Positions 31,758 through 40,930 of a stretch of DNA of 64,000 nt are shown here, piece by piece (position 1 is the stretch's first letter; every line of letters begins with the position of its first letter). A program made the translations under genes and the position numbers. Source of the stretch: Apricaphanius iberus (taxonomy: Eukaryota; Chordata; Actinopteri; Cyprinodontiformes; Aphaniidae); contig JAPXFQ010001776.1 of assembly GCA_028564705.1 (NCBI GenBank), forward strand, positions 310,001 to 374,000, in the 5' to 3' direction. The notes under the pieces are model-generated. The model saw nothing but the letters and a program-made list of their open reading frames with translations. It did not search any database and had not been told where the DNA came from.

Positions 31758-31914
31758 GCTTGCTCAGTGTGAGGGATTGCTGGGAATTACACGACGCAAT
31801 CTTCTGTGGTTCTCTAATTTCTACATTAAACATTGTATTGTAATAACTCTTCTTGTAAAGTTCCTTGAGATGACATCTTTTGTGAAACTGCGCTATATAA
31901 ATAAACTAAACTGA
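31741..31914 (+). repeat. L2 3' tail in + orientation
   Basis: Read on +, ccactgtcgcttcatgcttg...gcgctatataaataaac is the reverse complement of the copy B tail at 26890-27080. It is fused to the 5' end of Tx1 copy 1. With the tail at 26884 it forms an inverted pair of about 170-190 bp, some 4.7 kb apart. Confidence 0.8.
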
Positions 31915-32070
31915 ATTGTTGTCAGAGGTCTGTGAGAGGCTGAATGCCCCGTCAAATGGTCTATTATTATCAACACACAGAGCTGATGTGCTGACCTTCG
32001 GCAAACTGTGTTTTGAGACTCTCGGAGGCTGTTTGAAGCTGGAGGCACCATCTGGCTGCTTATCTTTGGG

Positions 32071-32600
32071 CTAAGCTGAAGCGCTGACTTTGGGTAAGCT
32101 TTGTTTAGACAGTGTTGGATGAGTGTTGTTCAAATGTGCAAAGATATTAACAGCCAGCAGTTTAATTCCAGCTCTGTTGAGATAGCGCTGATGTTCTTTG
32201 AATAGAAAAGACGCAGATCCAAATACCTTAAAGTTGCTCACATATCCAATAGAAGTTTCCAGGTATTTTGTTTTCATCCATTTGTGAAGAGACCTGATTC
32301 TAGAAAACCGTTCATCCTTAGCTTCTGGAACTGGGCCAGACATCCAGGCGTTTGAGATATTGAGCTGGTTTAGGGCCAAGAGCAGTTGATACATCGGCTC
32401 TTAAGACTTCACTCTGGCATAGGTTGATGTCATAAGAGCAAGCATGTATGATCAGTGTGTGTATTCCAGGGTGAAGAGCAAGAATAGAGGGGATTTTTCC
32501 GTAATTTGTCTTATAGTGTTCTATGGGCAAGAGTGAATGTTGGTGTTGTAGCTATATAAGTTTTCAATCCCAGTTATAGAGCCATCATGAATAATCAGAA
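32071..32600 (-). pseudogene. L2 ORF1 esterase-like (SGNH) fragment
   Basis: In two minus-strand frames. 32600-32530 reads 'KVLIIHDGSITGIENLYSY' (block I, normally GDS). 32530-32318 reads 'PGIHTLIIHACSYDINLCQS' (block III, normally GTND). 32394-32071 reads 'MSGPVPEAKDERFSRIRSLH', 'IGYVSNF' and 'YLNRAGIKLLAVNIF' (block V, normally DGxHLN). The catalytic residues are altered in each block. It corresponds to the intact domain at 36364-37659 and is probably the decayed ORF1 of L2 copy A. Confidence 0.65.
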
Positions 32601-33354
32601 CCTTAGCTCGGAGGGGGTGAGGTGGGGGGTGGGGGGCGGTTTAAAATGTGTATGCTTTTGTTCTTTGTTTTTTTTTGTGCTTTTTTTTCATCCATTGCTG
32701 TTTTCCTTGATTTCTCATGCTGGCCTTGACTGGTGGAAGGGACTGTGTCCTGCAGAGAGTCTACGGCTGTAAATCTGTTCTTTAGGGGAATTCCAGGGGG
32801 AGAGAATGATCAAATCAAACTTTATTTATAAAGCACTTTTCAAACAAAGTTTCTCAAAGTGCTTTACAGATTTAAAATGACCCAAAAAAATCCAAACCCC
32901 CATACAAAAAACAAAATAAAATAACCACCACGACTACACCCCCCTCCCAACCCAACCCCCGTACAGACACAAAAAAATAAATAAATAAAAGGCTGGCTGA
33001 GCATGGATGAGCCAGGAAACGCCATCATGGGAGCCATCTGGATCAGCAGCAGCAGATCAGCAGCAGCCAAGGTACTGACCCAGGGCACCCAGAGGAGGGA
33101 GGGATGGTAACCCCAACCTCCACCCAAGCACTACCTGGGGGGCACCCAGGCAGCCACAGCCGACCACCGCCGCCGATGCAGGGGGCCCCCATAGAGGATG
33201 TAAAATGTATGAAATATAAAGTGTAAAACAATGATAACATAGAATCAAGATAAAAATGCAAAGCAGATTAATAAATAAACAGTTAAAAGCTTAAACTAAA
33301 AATTAAATCAGGTAAAACATGCTGAGCAGTTAAAAATGTATTAATAAATAATAA

Positions 33355-34779
33355 TTAGTTAAAAGCTAGACTAAAAAGGTGAGTCTTGAGCCTGTTCTTA
33401 AAAACAAGAAGGTTCTCTGCGGCACTAAGGTCCTCTGTCAGCCTGTTCCGGAGGTGAGGGTAGTAATAATGGAGAGATGCCTCACCATGAGTTTGTGTCC
33501 TGACTTTGGGGATGATAAGGAGACAGCTGCCAGAGGAGTGGAGAGACCGCGAGGGTTCATACGGTAAAAACAATTCTGACAGATAAGAAGGCCAAAGACC
33601 ATTAATAGACTTAAAAACCATCAAAAGGACCTTAACATCGATCCTAAAACATACGGGGAGCCAATGCAGTGATTCTAAGACCGGGGTAATGTGCTCCTGC
33701 CTCCTGGTCTTCATCAGGACACGAGCTGCTGAATTCGGTAAAAGCTGTAAACTTGATGTAGTCTTTTTAGGAAGACCAGAAAGCAGGGCATTACAATAAT
33801 CAATTCTACTGGTGATAAAAGCATGCATTAGCGTCTGCGTATTGGCCCGAGAGAGAATGGGGCGGACTCTGGCGATGTTCTTTAGGTGTAAAAACCTATT
33901 TTAGTCATATTTTTAATGTGTGGAATAAACGTCAGCTCAGAGTCAAAAATCACGCCCAGATTCTTCACTTGTAAAGAAGGATTAAAAGACAGTAATTGTA
34001 ATTTTGGTAAAAGCTTCTCTCTCTGAGCCTCAGGACCAATAACTAAAACCTCAGTTTTGTCCTGGTTGAGCTGGAGAAAGTTTTCTGCCATCCAGGATTT
34101 GATGTCTAAAATGCAGTTAAAAAGGGCCGTGATGACTCATTGGCCGTGAGTCATCAGGAGACATGGAGATGTACAACTGTATATCATCAGCATAACTGTG
34201 AAAGTTAACTCCATGTCTCCTGATAACACTGCCAAGAGGGAGCATGTACAGGTTAAAAAGCACTGGGCCTAAAACTGAACCCTGGGGCACACCACAAGTG
34301 ATCTTATGGACCATAGAGGAATAGGTATCTAAACTTACCATAAAAGTCCTGTCTGTAAGGTAGGATGTGAACCATTTGTGAACAGCACCAGAGAGGCCAA
34401 TCTGTTGTAAACGGGTTAAAAGAACAGTGTTGTCTACTGTATCAAAGGCAGCGCTTAGACCCAGTAGAACCAACACTGTCACCTTTTTAGCATCATAGTT
34501 TAATCTAAAATCATTTAAAATCTTTAAAAGAGCCGTCTCTGTGCTGTGGTTCACCCTAAAACCAGACTGAAATTTCTCTAGGACATTATGAGCATTTATA
34601 AAATCATTGAGTTGAATAAAAACAAGTTTTTCTAAAACTTTACTTAAAAATGGTAAGTTAGATACCGGTTGGTAATTGTTTAAATCATTAAAATCTAAAT
34701 TGCTCTTTTTCAATAGGGGCCTCACTACCGCCGCTTTAAAGGGGGCAGGAAAAACCCCTGTATGAAGGGAGCAATTCAT
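33355..34779 (-). pseudogene. L2 reverse transcriptase (copy F)
   Basis: 34779-34117 is open for 220 codons: 'VVRPLLKKSNLDFNDLNNYQ', 'VSNLPFLSKVLEKLV', 'EKFQSGFRVNHSTETALLKI', 'VLLGLSAAFDTVDNTVL' (palm Asp), 'CGVPQGSVLGPVLFNLYMLP' and the catalytic YADDIQLYISMS. A local insertion at about 34131-34155 shifts the frame. 34091-33882 continues with 'ENFLQLNQDKTEVLVIGPEA' and 'KNLGVIFDSELTF'. 33828-33355 has 'SRIDYCNALLSGLPKKT', 'HITPVLESLHWLPVCFRIDV' and the C-terminus 'LKTHLFSLAFN'. Catalytic residues are kept. Confidence 0.88.
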
Positions 34780-35287
34780 AAAGTTTCAAATCTCATCTCT
34801 AAAAGAACCATAAAATTGCTTTAAAACCTGGTAGGAATTGGGTCCAAAGCGCTTGTGGTGGGCTTCACTGAGGAGAAAACTTTATCAAGGGTCACAGCTT
34901 CTACCAGGACAAAACTGTCCAGTGTTTCCTCTGGTGAAGGCAGACATTCAGATTTGTCTAAAACCATATTAGTTTGAGAGGATAAAATATTACATGTGAT
35001 GGTGTCTACCTTCCCTCTGAAGTGGTCGGCAAACTCCTCACAAAGAGTGTTTGAGTGTTTTTTTTGAAGAGTTTTAAGAGGTTTGATTTAGAATATTGTC
35101 AATGGTGTAAAACAGAATTTTGGGGTTATTTTTATGTTCTGAGATGACTCTGCAAAAGTATGCATTTCTGGAATGTCTTATTGTATAATTTGAGATGTTC
35201 AATGTATATCTGATGATTTATTGTAATATTATTTTTCCTCCATTTCCTTTCTGCTGCCCTGCTGCTCCTCTTTAATTTTTTAAGAGC
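34780..35287 (-). pseudogene. L2 ORF2 linker between endonuclease and RT (copy F)
   Basis: Several stops interrupt this part. Readable bits include 'CEEFADHFRGKVDTI' near 35030-34985 and 'DPIPTRF' near 34830, which match the region ahead of RT in L2 proteins. Confidence 0.65.
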
Positions 35288-36145
35288 TTAATTTCTCCAT
35301 GGTACTGTATTTTTTGAATGTATGTGTAAAACTTTAATTGGAGCCAGCAGGTCGAGAGCAGATTTAAGCCTACTGTTAAAACCATTCACAATAAAATCAC
35401 AGGGGGCAGGAAAAGGTACAGGAAGAAACTTTTTAAAAACTTCAAGAAAACCTGCAGCCACTTCAGGGGTTAGATAACGCTTCCTGACAGTTCTCACAGA
35501 GGACTCTAGTAGAAAGGAACTGGTCATTTTAAAAACCACACAGTAGTGGTCAGAGACAGCCAAGTCAACAACAGAGGACACACTGGTCGACAGGCCATAT
35601 GTGATGACCAAGTCCGGAGTGTGTCCTCTGTTGTGAGTTGGCTGCATGACATGTTGGCTAAAATCTATATAATTCAAAATATTAAAAAAATCTGTTGATA
35701 GAGGATGTAAAAGGTTATCTACATGTACATTAAAATCACCAGATAAAACGATCCTTTCATAAGAGTTAAGTAAAACTGATAAAAACTCTGAAAATTCTGG
35801 AATAAAAAGTGCATTCCTTTTCGGAGGCCTATATACTGTGACACATTAAATCTGAGGAGTGCTAAAAACAGACGCAGTATATTCAAAAGTGGTAAAATTA
35901 TTAAATAAAACAGGTTTGGCGGAAAGAGTTGATGAACTTATAAAAGCAGTTCCGCCTCCACTCTGGCTACTCCTCGTTGAATAAGAAAAGTTAAAATTAG
36001 GTGGAAAGGCCTCTGTAAGAACAGCAGGGGCATCTGCACTCAGCCATGTCTCCATTAAAAATAAACAATGAAGATTATTATCTAAAATCAAGTAATTAAT
36101 TATAAAAGTTTTATTCAGCAGAGAGCGAAGATTTAAAAAAGCCAT
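35288..36145 (-). pseudogene. L2 endonuclease (copy F)
   Basis: Starts at ATG 36145 with 'MAFLNLRSLLNKTFIINYLI' and 'CLFLMETWLSADAP' (catalytic Glu), followed by 'SQSGGGTAFISSS'. A stop at 35846 interrupts it. The middle (about 35845-35680) has 'VYRPPKRN' and 'SGDFNVHVDN'. 35677-35288 has 'HVMQPTHNRGHTPDLVIT' and 'AVSDHYCVVF' (D/H). It is an AP-type endonuclease fold by motif. One nonsense codon and scattered changes make it a pseudogene. Confidence 0.85.
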
Positions 36146-36363
36146 ATTGATAGTGGATGGTGATGGAGTGACTGATTTACTGTAGGTGGGATTTTTAGTA
36201 ACTGTTTAAGATTATTTGATTTGTGTTGTTGTAGTTTATGATTATTTGTTTGCTCTCTGTTGACAATAACATGTATGAATGAAGTGAAGTAAGTTCCAAG
36301 TCCAATATGTGAGTTACTGTTAAAATCAGGATTGAGTTTATAGCAATAGGGACCAGCTGCACA

Positions 36364-37659
36364 TCAGGATGTGGTTGATGGGGCAGAGAAGGCAGGAACA
36401 GCTGGAGCCGGTGCAGGGGACAGGGGTGGGCGAGGGTATGCCAGGCTTAATGCCAGCATGTGTGTACCTTGTCTGTTAAGATGGAGTCCATCTGCCCCAA
36501 ACAATTGACTCCTGCCCCAGAAAATGTTAAAATTGTCTATAAAACCAATATTGTGCATCACGGTAGCAGATGAAAGCCAAGTGTTGAGAGAGAGTAACCT
36601 GCTGTATCTATTTATTCCTCTGCTGATGGTGGGAGTTGGGCCAGAAATAAAAACAGATAGGAGTTTGTATTTTAAAAGATTAAAAAGATTAATAAAATCT
36701 TGTTTTAAGAGGTCAGACTGCTGTTTACGAATGTCATTGGTTCCAGCATGAATTATAACCTTACACACATTTGGGTGACGTTGGATGGAGTTCAGAATCT
36801 GTTCATAAATGTACTTTACTGTAGCTCCAGGGAAACAAAGGGTGACAGCTCCTCTCATTCTAATGTCCCGGATAATAGAATCTCCTATGATGAGAGTGCT
36901 GGGTGGATGGTGTGCATCCTGCTTCTGCTGATTCTGAGCAGAAGATCCCTCGTTGTCCAGGACCGGCTGGATGTTGGGCAGCTTGGCTTCCACAGGACTG
37001 CAGCTGTGTTTAGTGGGTGCCGAGGACTCCTTCCGTGGATTCGGGGTGTAATGGAGCACTCCTCTGCGGGTCCCGGCTGAAGTCCTGGGTTTGGCGCGAT
37101 GTGGGTGGCTACCGGAGTCCGACTGCTGCTCTGGCTGCTGGGAGGGGATGGGTGGCGGTCCTGCAGAGCTGCTGCTCTTCGGCGCGGTCGGAGGGATGGT
37201 CAGAGGAGGCAAGTCGTCCCCCAGGGTACCGAAGCGGTTCGACAGCGGAAGGCCGGGTCGAGGAGAACGGTGGCAGCCGCCCCAGGCGCCCCTACCGCAA
37301 CCAGGCCCAACTGTCGACCACGCACCCTGGGGCACCGGACTGGAGCTGAGGGGGGCTTTTGGTTTAACCCCCAGGTGGAACCAGCGCTCCTCCTCTGCCG
37401 TAGATGTTGTACCTCCGCCGGCGTTCGTCTGTCCGAATCCGCCTGGAGACCCAGCGATGGATTCCCCCTCCACAGCTTCACCGGGCTGGCAGGGGACTGT
37501 GTCGGCCAGCTGGGCGCTGGTGGCAGCAGCGAACGTTCGGCCGAAGATGATGTCCACGTTGCTCTTGTGTAAATTGGTGATCATCTGCTCCAATTCCTTA
37601 CTTTTCTTGGTTAGCCTGACACAACCATCGCAACCGGAGCTACAGGTGAGTGGAGGCAT
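36364..37659 (-). CDS. L2 LINE ORF1 protein with SGNH esterase domain, open
   Basis: 431 codons without interruption. Residues 16-38 (LTKKSKELEQMITNLHKS...) can form a short coiled coil after a Cys-rich start. Residues 60-250 are Pro/Ser/Gly-rich and probably disordered, with the 'PLSNRFGTLGDD' box typical of such ORF1 proteins. Residues 255-410 form an SGNH/GDSL hydrolase-like domain: 'LIIGDSIIRDI' (Ser261, block I), 'VIIHAGTNDI' (306-309, block III) and 'DGLHLNRQG' (Asp390 and His393, block V). Esterase-type ORF1 proteins are known in L2/CR1 LINEs; they bind element RNA and may act at membranes. All three catalytic positions are present. It is one of the few open element genes here. Confidence 0.85.
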   Translation of the reverse strand: MPPLTCSSGCDGCVRLTKKSKELEQMITNLHKSNVDIIFGRTFAAATSAQLADTVPCQPGEAVEGESIAGSPGGFGQTNAGGGTTSTAEEERWFHLGVKPKAPLSSSPVPQGAWSTVGPGCGRGAWGGCHRSPRPGLPLSNRFGTLGDDLPPLTIPPTAPKSSSSAGPPPIPSQQPEQQSDSGSHPHRAKPRTSAGTRRGVLHYTPNPRKESSAPTKHSCSPVEAKLPNIQPVLDNEGSSAQNQQKQDAHHPPSTLIIGDSIIRDIRMRGAVTLCFPGATVKYIYEQILNSIQRHPNVCKVIIHAGTNDIRKQQSDLLKQDFINLFNLLKYKLLSVFISGPTPTISRGINRYSRLLSLNTWLSSATVMHNIGFIDNFNIFWGRSQLFGADGLHLNRQGTHMLALSLAYPRPPLSPAPAPAVPAFSAPSTTS

Positions 37660-37794
37660 GACGGAAGAAACGGCGGTCCATTCTCTGATAAAAAACGCGT
37701 CCGATAAAAGATATGTCGCTAAAAGTTAAAAAACGGTTAAGACTAGTCAATAGAAAATGATTAAAAAACACAGTTAAAAATAATTAAAAACCAG

Positions 37795-38091
37795 TTAAAA
37801 CTGTGTTAAAGATTCGGAGTTGACAGGAGGCGTCAGGACGCCGACGCATGCGCAATTGTTCATGATGCCTAGAGCTTCCTCCTCTGCCTTTTCCTTCTCC
37901 TGGAAACGGGCGTGGAGGTATTTCCAGAGTTTCGTTTCAGAGGCGGCCAGTTTTCCTCGAAATTCAAGTTTGGCGATTTTATAGTTAATTTCCAAACAGC
38001 ATAGTTTTTCCTCCATATTCCAGAGCTGTTCCTCCAGGGCGTTCTGTCTTTGGAGTAGCTTATCAACGTTCTCGGCTGATCAGTGTGCCAT
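37795..38091 (-). pseudogene. Short coiled-coil ORF upstream of L2 ORF1
   Basis: From ATG 38091 the frame reads M-A-H, then a TGA, then 'SAENVDKLLQRQNALEEQL', 'WNMEEKLCCLEINYKIAKLE' and 'ETKLWKYLHARFQEKEKAEE', and ends at a TAA at 37795. The heptad-like pattern of L/I/K/E residues predicts a coiled coil of about 70 residues. It is open from 38079 onward; an internal ATG at 38016 would give 73 residues. It lies 135 bp upstream of the esterase ORF1 and could be a separate small ORF or a detached N-terminal coiled coil of ORF1. Confidence 0.5.
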
Positions 38092-38420
38092 GTTGTTAAT
38101 CCAGTTTTACACAGTTTCAAAGGTGTCCAGAAAAACTGATCCAGTTTAGCAGGTAGGTGGGCACAAGTCTTCAGCTGAGTAAGACGCCATGATGTTGATC
38201 TACAGTCTTACAGAGGTCCTTTGGAAGCAATTCACAAGAAAAATCCTCATCTAACAGTGTACTTCCAGAGGCTCGGCACATAAATTAAGAGGAAAACTGC
38301 AGAAAACTAAAAAGAACAGAGTCTAAACCTAAATCTTAAAGGGGAAAATAGGGTGAAAATAAGGTAAAATTCAGACAGATCAGGAAAGCTCAGAGAGAGC
38401 TGCTCCTCCTCCGGCAGCAC

Positions 38421-39900
38421 ATTTTGTAGCAACAGTTAAACATCCTATGGACACCTCAGGACTGTGAGCAGTGTTGTTCTGGACAAGCTGCACCTTTAAT
38501 TAGTCAAACTGTTGAATAATAAACAAGGTCCTCGTTTGAGTATTGTTTTATGTCTTAGTAGTTCACCCACAAATCAGGATCAGGACCTCCTGTTGTCTCA
38601 TTAGTCTTCCTATTTTTGGCCTGCCCTTTATATACCACATTGTGTCTTTCACCCTTCACCAGTTCCTTGTCTGTTCTTCCCTCATGTGGTTCCTTTGTTG
38701 TTTGCCTCATCCTCCATCAGTAATAAAGGTAGGACATAGTATATCTGAACCAATCTCTGCTTCTGAGTCTGTTCCTCAGAACATGATAGGAACTGGCTGT
38801 AAAAAGGACTCAGCAGAGAAGGAGAAGAAAAGGAAGACTCAACTTTGGTGGAGTTCTGCTGAAGCTGTCATGTTCCACGAGCTCCACAAGGTTCAGCTCA
38901 GCTGGTGTTCACCTCTCTACAAGGTTCAGCTCAGCCGGCCTTTGTCTCTCAAAAAGGTTGCCCACCGGCCTTTGATTCTCCACAAGGTTCAGCTCAGCCA
39001 ACCGCTACTTCCCTACAAATTTCAGCTCTGCCGGCCACCTCCTCACAGAGCTCAGTCCAGCCGACCACAACACCACCTCCGGTCCAGTCGGCCTCATCAC
39101 CAGCTCCAGTCCAGCCTTCCACCAAACCACAGGATTCAACGCAAGTACCCTATGCCTCACAACAAGCCTTAGCTCTCCCATCTCTTTAGCCTCAAGGTTC
39201 AGCTCTGCCGCTTTCCAAGCCGCAAGGTTCAGCCTGTCGCTCTCCAAGCCACGAGGTTTAGCTCTGATGATCTGTTTTAATTTTCATATTTTTGTCATGT
39301 ATTTGGTTTCTTTACTACTGAATCATGTAAAGCGCCTTGAATTGCCTTGTGTTTAAAGTGTGCTATATAAATAAAATTGCCTTGCCTCTGCCACTCTATA
39401 AACCTCAAGGTTCAGCTCTGTTGCTCCCCAAGCCACACGGTTCAGCTCTGTCGCCTTCCAAGCCACAAGGCTAAGCTCTGTTGCCTCCCAAGTCACAAGG
39501 TTGCATGGCCACAACAATCACACCACTTCTCAACCACTACACTGTCACATCAAGAAGTTAAATGTACCCAGTCTCCAGGTCTCAAGGTTTATCAATGCCT
39601 ATCACCGATAAACAACATACACCATAGGAAGCATCATCGCCAGCCTCCAAGACACAAGGTTCTGATTGCGGGCCGCCGAGACCTGAGGTTCTGCATCACT
39701 GGGCTCCGAGACATGAGGTTATAAATCGCCGCCGGCCTCTGAGACACAAGATTCTGCATTGCTGCCAGCCTTCGAGGCACAAGGTTTCTGCATGGCCTCC
39801 AGGACACAAGCTTCTCAGGAACTGGCCTCCAAGACACAAGCTGCTCAGGCACTGGCCTCAAAGACGCATGCTCAACACAAGAATGATTTTATTTGACTGA
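38421..39900 (+). repeat. Degenerate ~30-bp minisatellite, coding-like
   Basis: Repeated units of about 30-36 bp built on 'cacaaggttcagctctg' occupy 38880-39260 and 39395-39510, with a diverged version ('gagacacaaggttctg') at 39645-39880. In one frame a decapeptide recurs (TVQLCRLPSH, KAKLCCLPSH). The leader 38543-38850 contains a TTTATATA-like motif and AATAAA (38720-38726), so the array may be the body of a nonautonomous LTR element; this is inference. No known protein domain was recognised. Confidence 0.6.
39263..39390 (+). mobile_element. LINE/SINE 3' tail inserted in the minisatellite
   Basis: About 125 bp not made of the repeat unit splits the array. It ends gcgccttgaattgccttgtg...gtgctatataaataaaattgccttgcc. 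The same tail occurs at 43739-43810 (+) and, reversed, at 24262-24330. It is therefore a short retroposed 3' end. Confidence 0.65.
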
Positions 39901-40117
39901 TTCTGACGTCAGTTCCCTTGCGTTCCCAGTCTTCTTAAGTTTTTTGTATTCATTATTTTTACACAAACTTTTTATTTAATTTATTATTGTAACTTTTCCC
40001 AAAGTGTTAATGCCCAACTGGACATTTAATTTAAATAATATTTTCCTTTATGTGTTACATAAAAAAATAGCAAATATCATCCTGTAAATATTAATATGAA
40101 CACGTGATTCCGTCCAG

Positions 40118-40290
40118 GTCCCGTGGTGTAGTGCGGATTGAAGCCAAAATGACTTTTGAACCGGAGAAGATCAACATATTTAACAAGAACTGTCAGCGTG
40201 GTGGGAAGGAAGTCACTTGCATGTCAGTTACTGTCTGTCTGAGCATAGACAGCATGATAAAAAACAACAAAGATGACAGAAAGAAAGTTG
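40118..40290 (+). CDS. itga11: Integrin alpha-11-like exon D (start of thigh domain)
   Basis: A 173-bp exon. The acceptor is 'cgtccag|G' and the first base completes the Trp codon from exon C. It encodes 'SRGVVRIEAKMTFEPEKINI', 'FNKNCQRGGKEVTCMSVTVC' and 'LSIDSMIKNNKDDRKK', and ends with one base of a split codon before gtgagt. 'F.P.KINIF...C.R.G...TC......C' with its two disulfide cysteines is the start of the integrin alpha2 (thigh) domain, and the 'EPxKINIF' wording is typical of alpha-11. Confidence 0.92.
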
Positions 40291-40590
40291 GTGAGTGAAA
40301 CATACTGAATACAAATGTGCAATCTTTACAGCAGTGTTCTAATTGGTATATGTTTGGTGAATAGCACGACATGATTATTTTAGCTTTTTAAAACACTCAA
40401 TAAAAAGGCATTTCTGAGGACAAAAGGTTGACTTCTAATTCTCTTTCAAGGCATTTCAGGGGATATAAAGCATCTATTTTAGTTGACAGCATTCTTTACA
40501 TTCTGACTGTTGTTTATTAAAAAACTGGAAGTTAAATTAGTATTGGTGATTAGAGGTTTTTAACGTCTCCTTCTCTTTCTTTTTTCTAAG

Positions 40591-40730
40591 CTGTTTGGTA
40601 CAATCTGTTTTTTGATGAGAGGCGATTTTTCCCTTGGGCAGTCCTGGATGAATCACATCGACAGATGCCCAGAACTCTTCTTTTACACACTGGAAATCTG
40701 ACGTGTGAAAACCTTAGCTTTTCTGTGCAG
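40591..40730 (+). CDS. itga11: Integrin alpha-11-like exon E
   Basis: A 140-bp exon between a 'tttttctaag' acceptor and a CAG|gtcaga donor (weak at +4 to +6). With the preceding split codon it reads 'AVWYNLFFDERRFFPWAVLD', 'ESHRQMPRTLLLHTGNLTCE' and 'NLSFSVQ'. The D-E-R-R...LDE block followed by L-x-C-E is conserved in collagen-binding alpha chains. An N-glycosylation site is present (NLT). It forms part of the thigh domain, outside the cell. Confidence 0.9.
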
Positions 40731-40819
40731 GTCAGAACAAACCCTTCTGACACAACATAAGTAATTATTTTCACTTTGTGTAAATCCTTAACAAGCAAAA
40801 CCACTCTTCATATAAATAG

Positions 40820-40930
40820 GAAATAGCAGATTACAGGCGACCAATAATGGTTGTTATGGAGGCAGGACTTCAGAGCCAGGACAAGGGGCCGGTTTTGGAC
40901 CCAGAATGGCCGACCATCCTAAGAACTGAG
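40820..40930 (+). CDS. itga11: Integrin alpha-11-like exon F
   Basis: A 111-bp exon (37 codons, phase 0 both sides) between 'ttcatataaatag' and GAG|gtgaat. The acceptor lacks a good pyrimidine tract but is fixed by the reading frame. It encodes 'EIADYRRPIMVVMEAGLQSQ' and 'DKGPVLDPEWPTILRTE'. 'ADY..P......L.D...GPVLD..WPT.LR' is the expected continuation. Confidence 0.88.

Larger units (their letters stand above)
32808..38420 (-). mobile_element. Nearly full-length L2-type LINE (copy F)
   Basis: Minus strand, 5' to 3': 5' UTR (to about 38420, gctcctcctccggcagcaca), a short coiled-coil ORF (38091-37795), ORF1 with esterase domain (37659-36364), ORF2 endonuclease and RT (36145-33355), and a 3' UTR ending at 32808 in the 'tttataaagcacttttcaaa' tail. 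About 5.6 kb. ORF1 is fully open; ORF2 has several stops and frameshifts. It is the most complete LINE in the window. Confidence 0.88.
21790..40117 (+). other. 18.3-kb integrin intron packed with mobile elements
   Basis: The splice phase 2 at 21789 and the complementary single base at 40118 show that no exon is missing between these points. The contents are listed separately: RTE (22.1-22.65 kb), L2 copies (24.2-28.4, 31.7-32.6 and 32.8-38.4 kb), Tx1 (28.4-31.74 kb) and a minisatellite (38.4-39.9 kb). Nearly all elements with a clear orientation are antisense to the integrin gene. The RTE fragment, one L2 tail at 31.74 kb and the tail inserted at 39.26 kb are the exceptions. Confidence 0.85.

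Noticed and set aside
37017..37729. Open frames of 110-212 codons on the plus strand
   Set aside because: They are antisense shadows of the well-supported L2 ORF1 on the minus strand.
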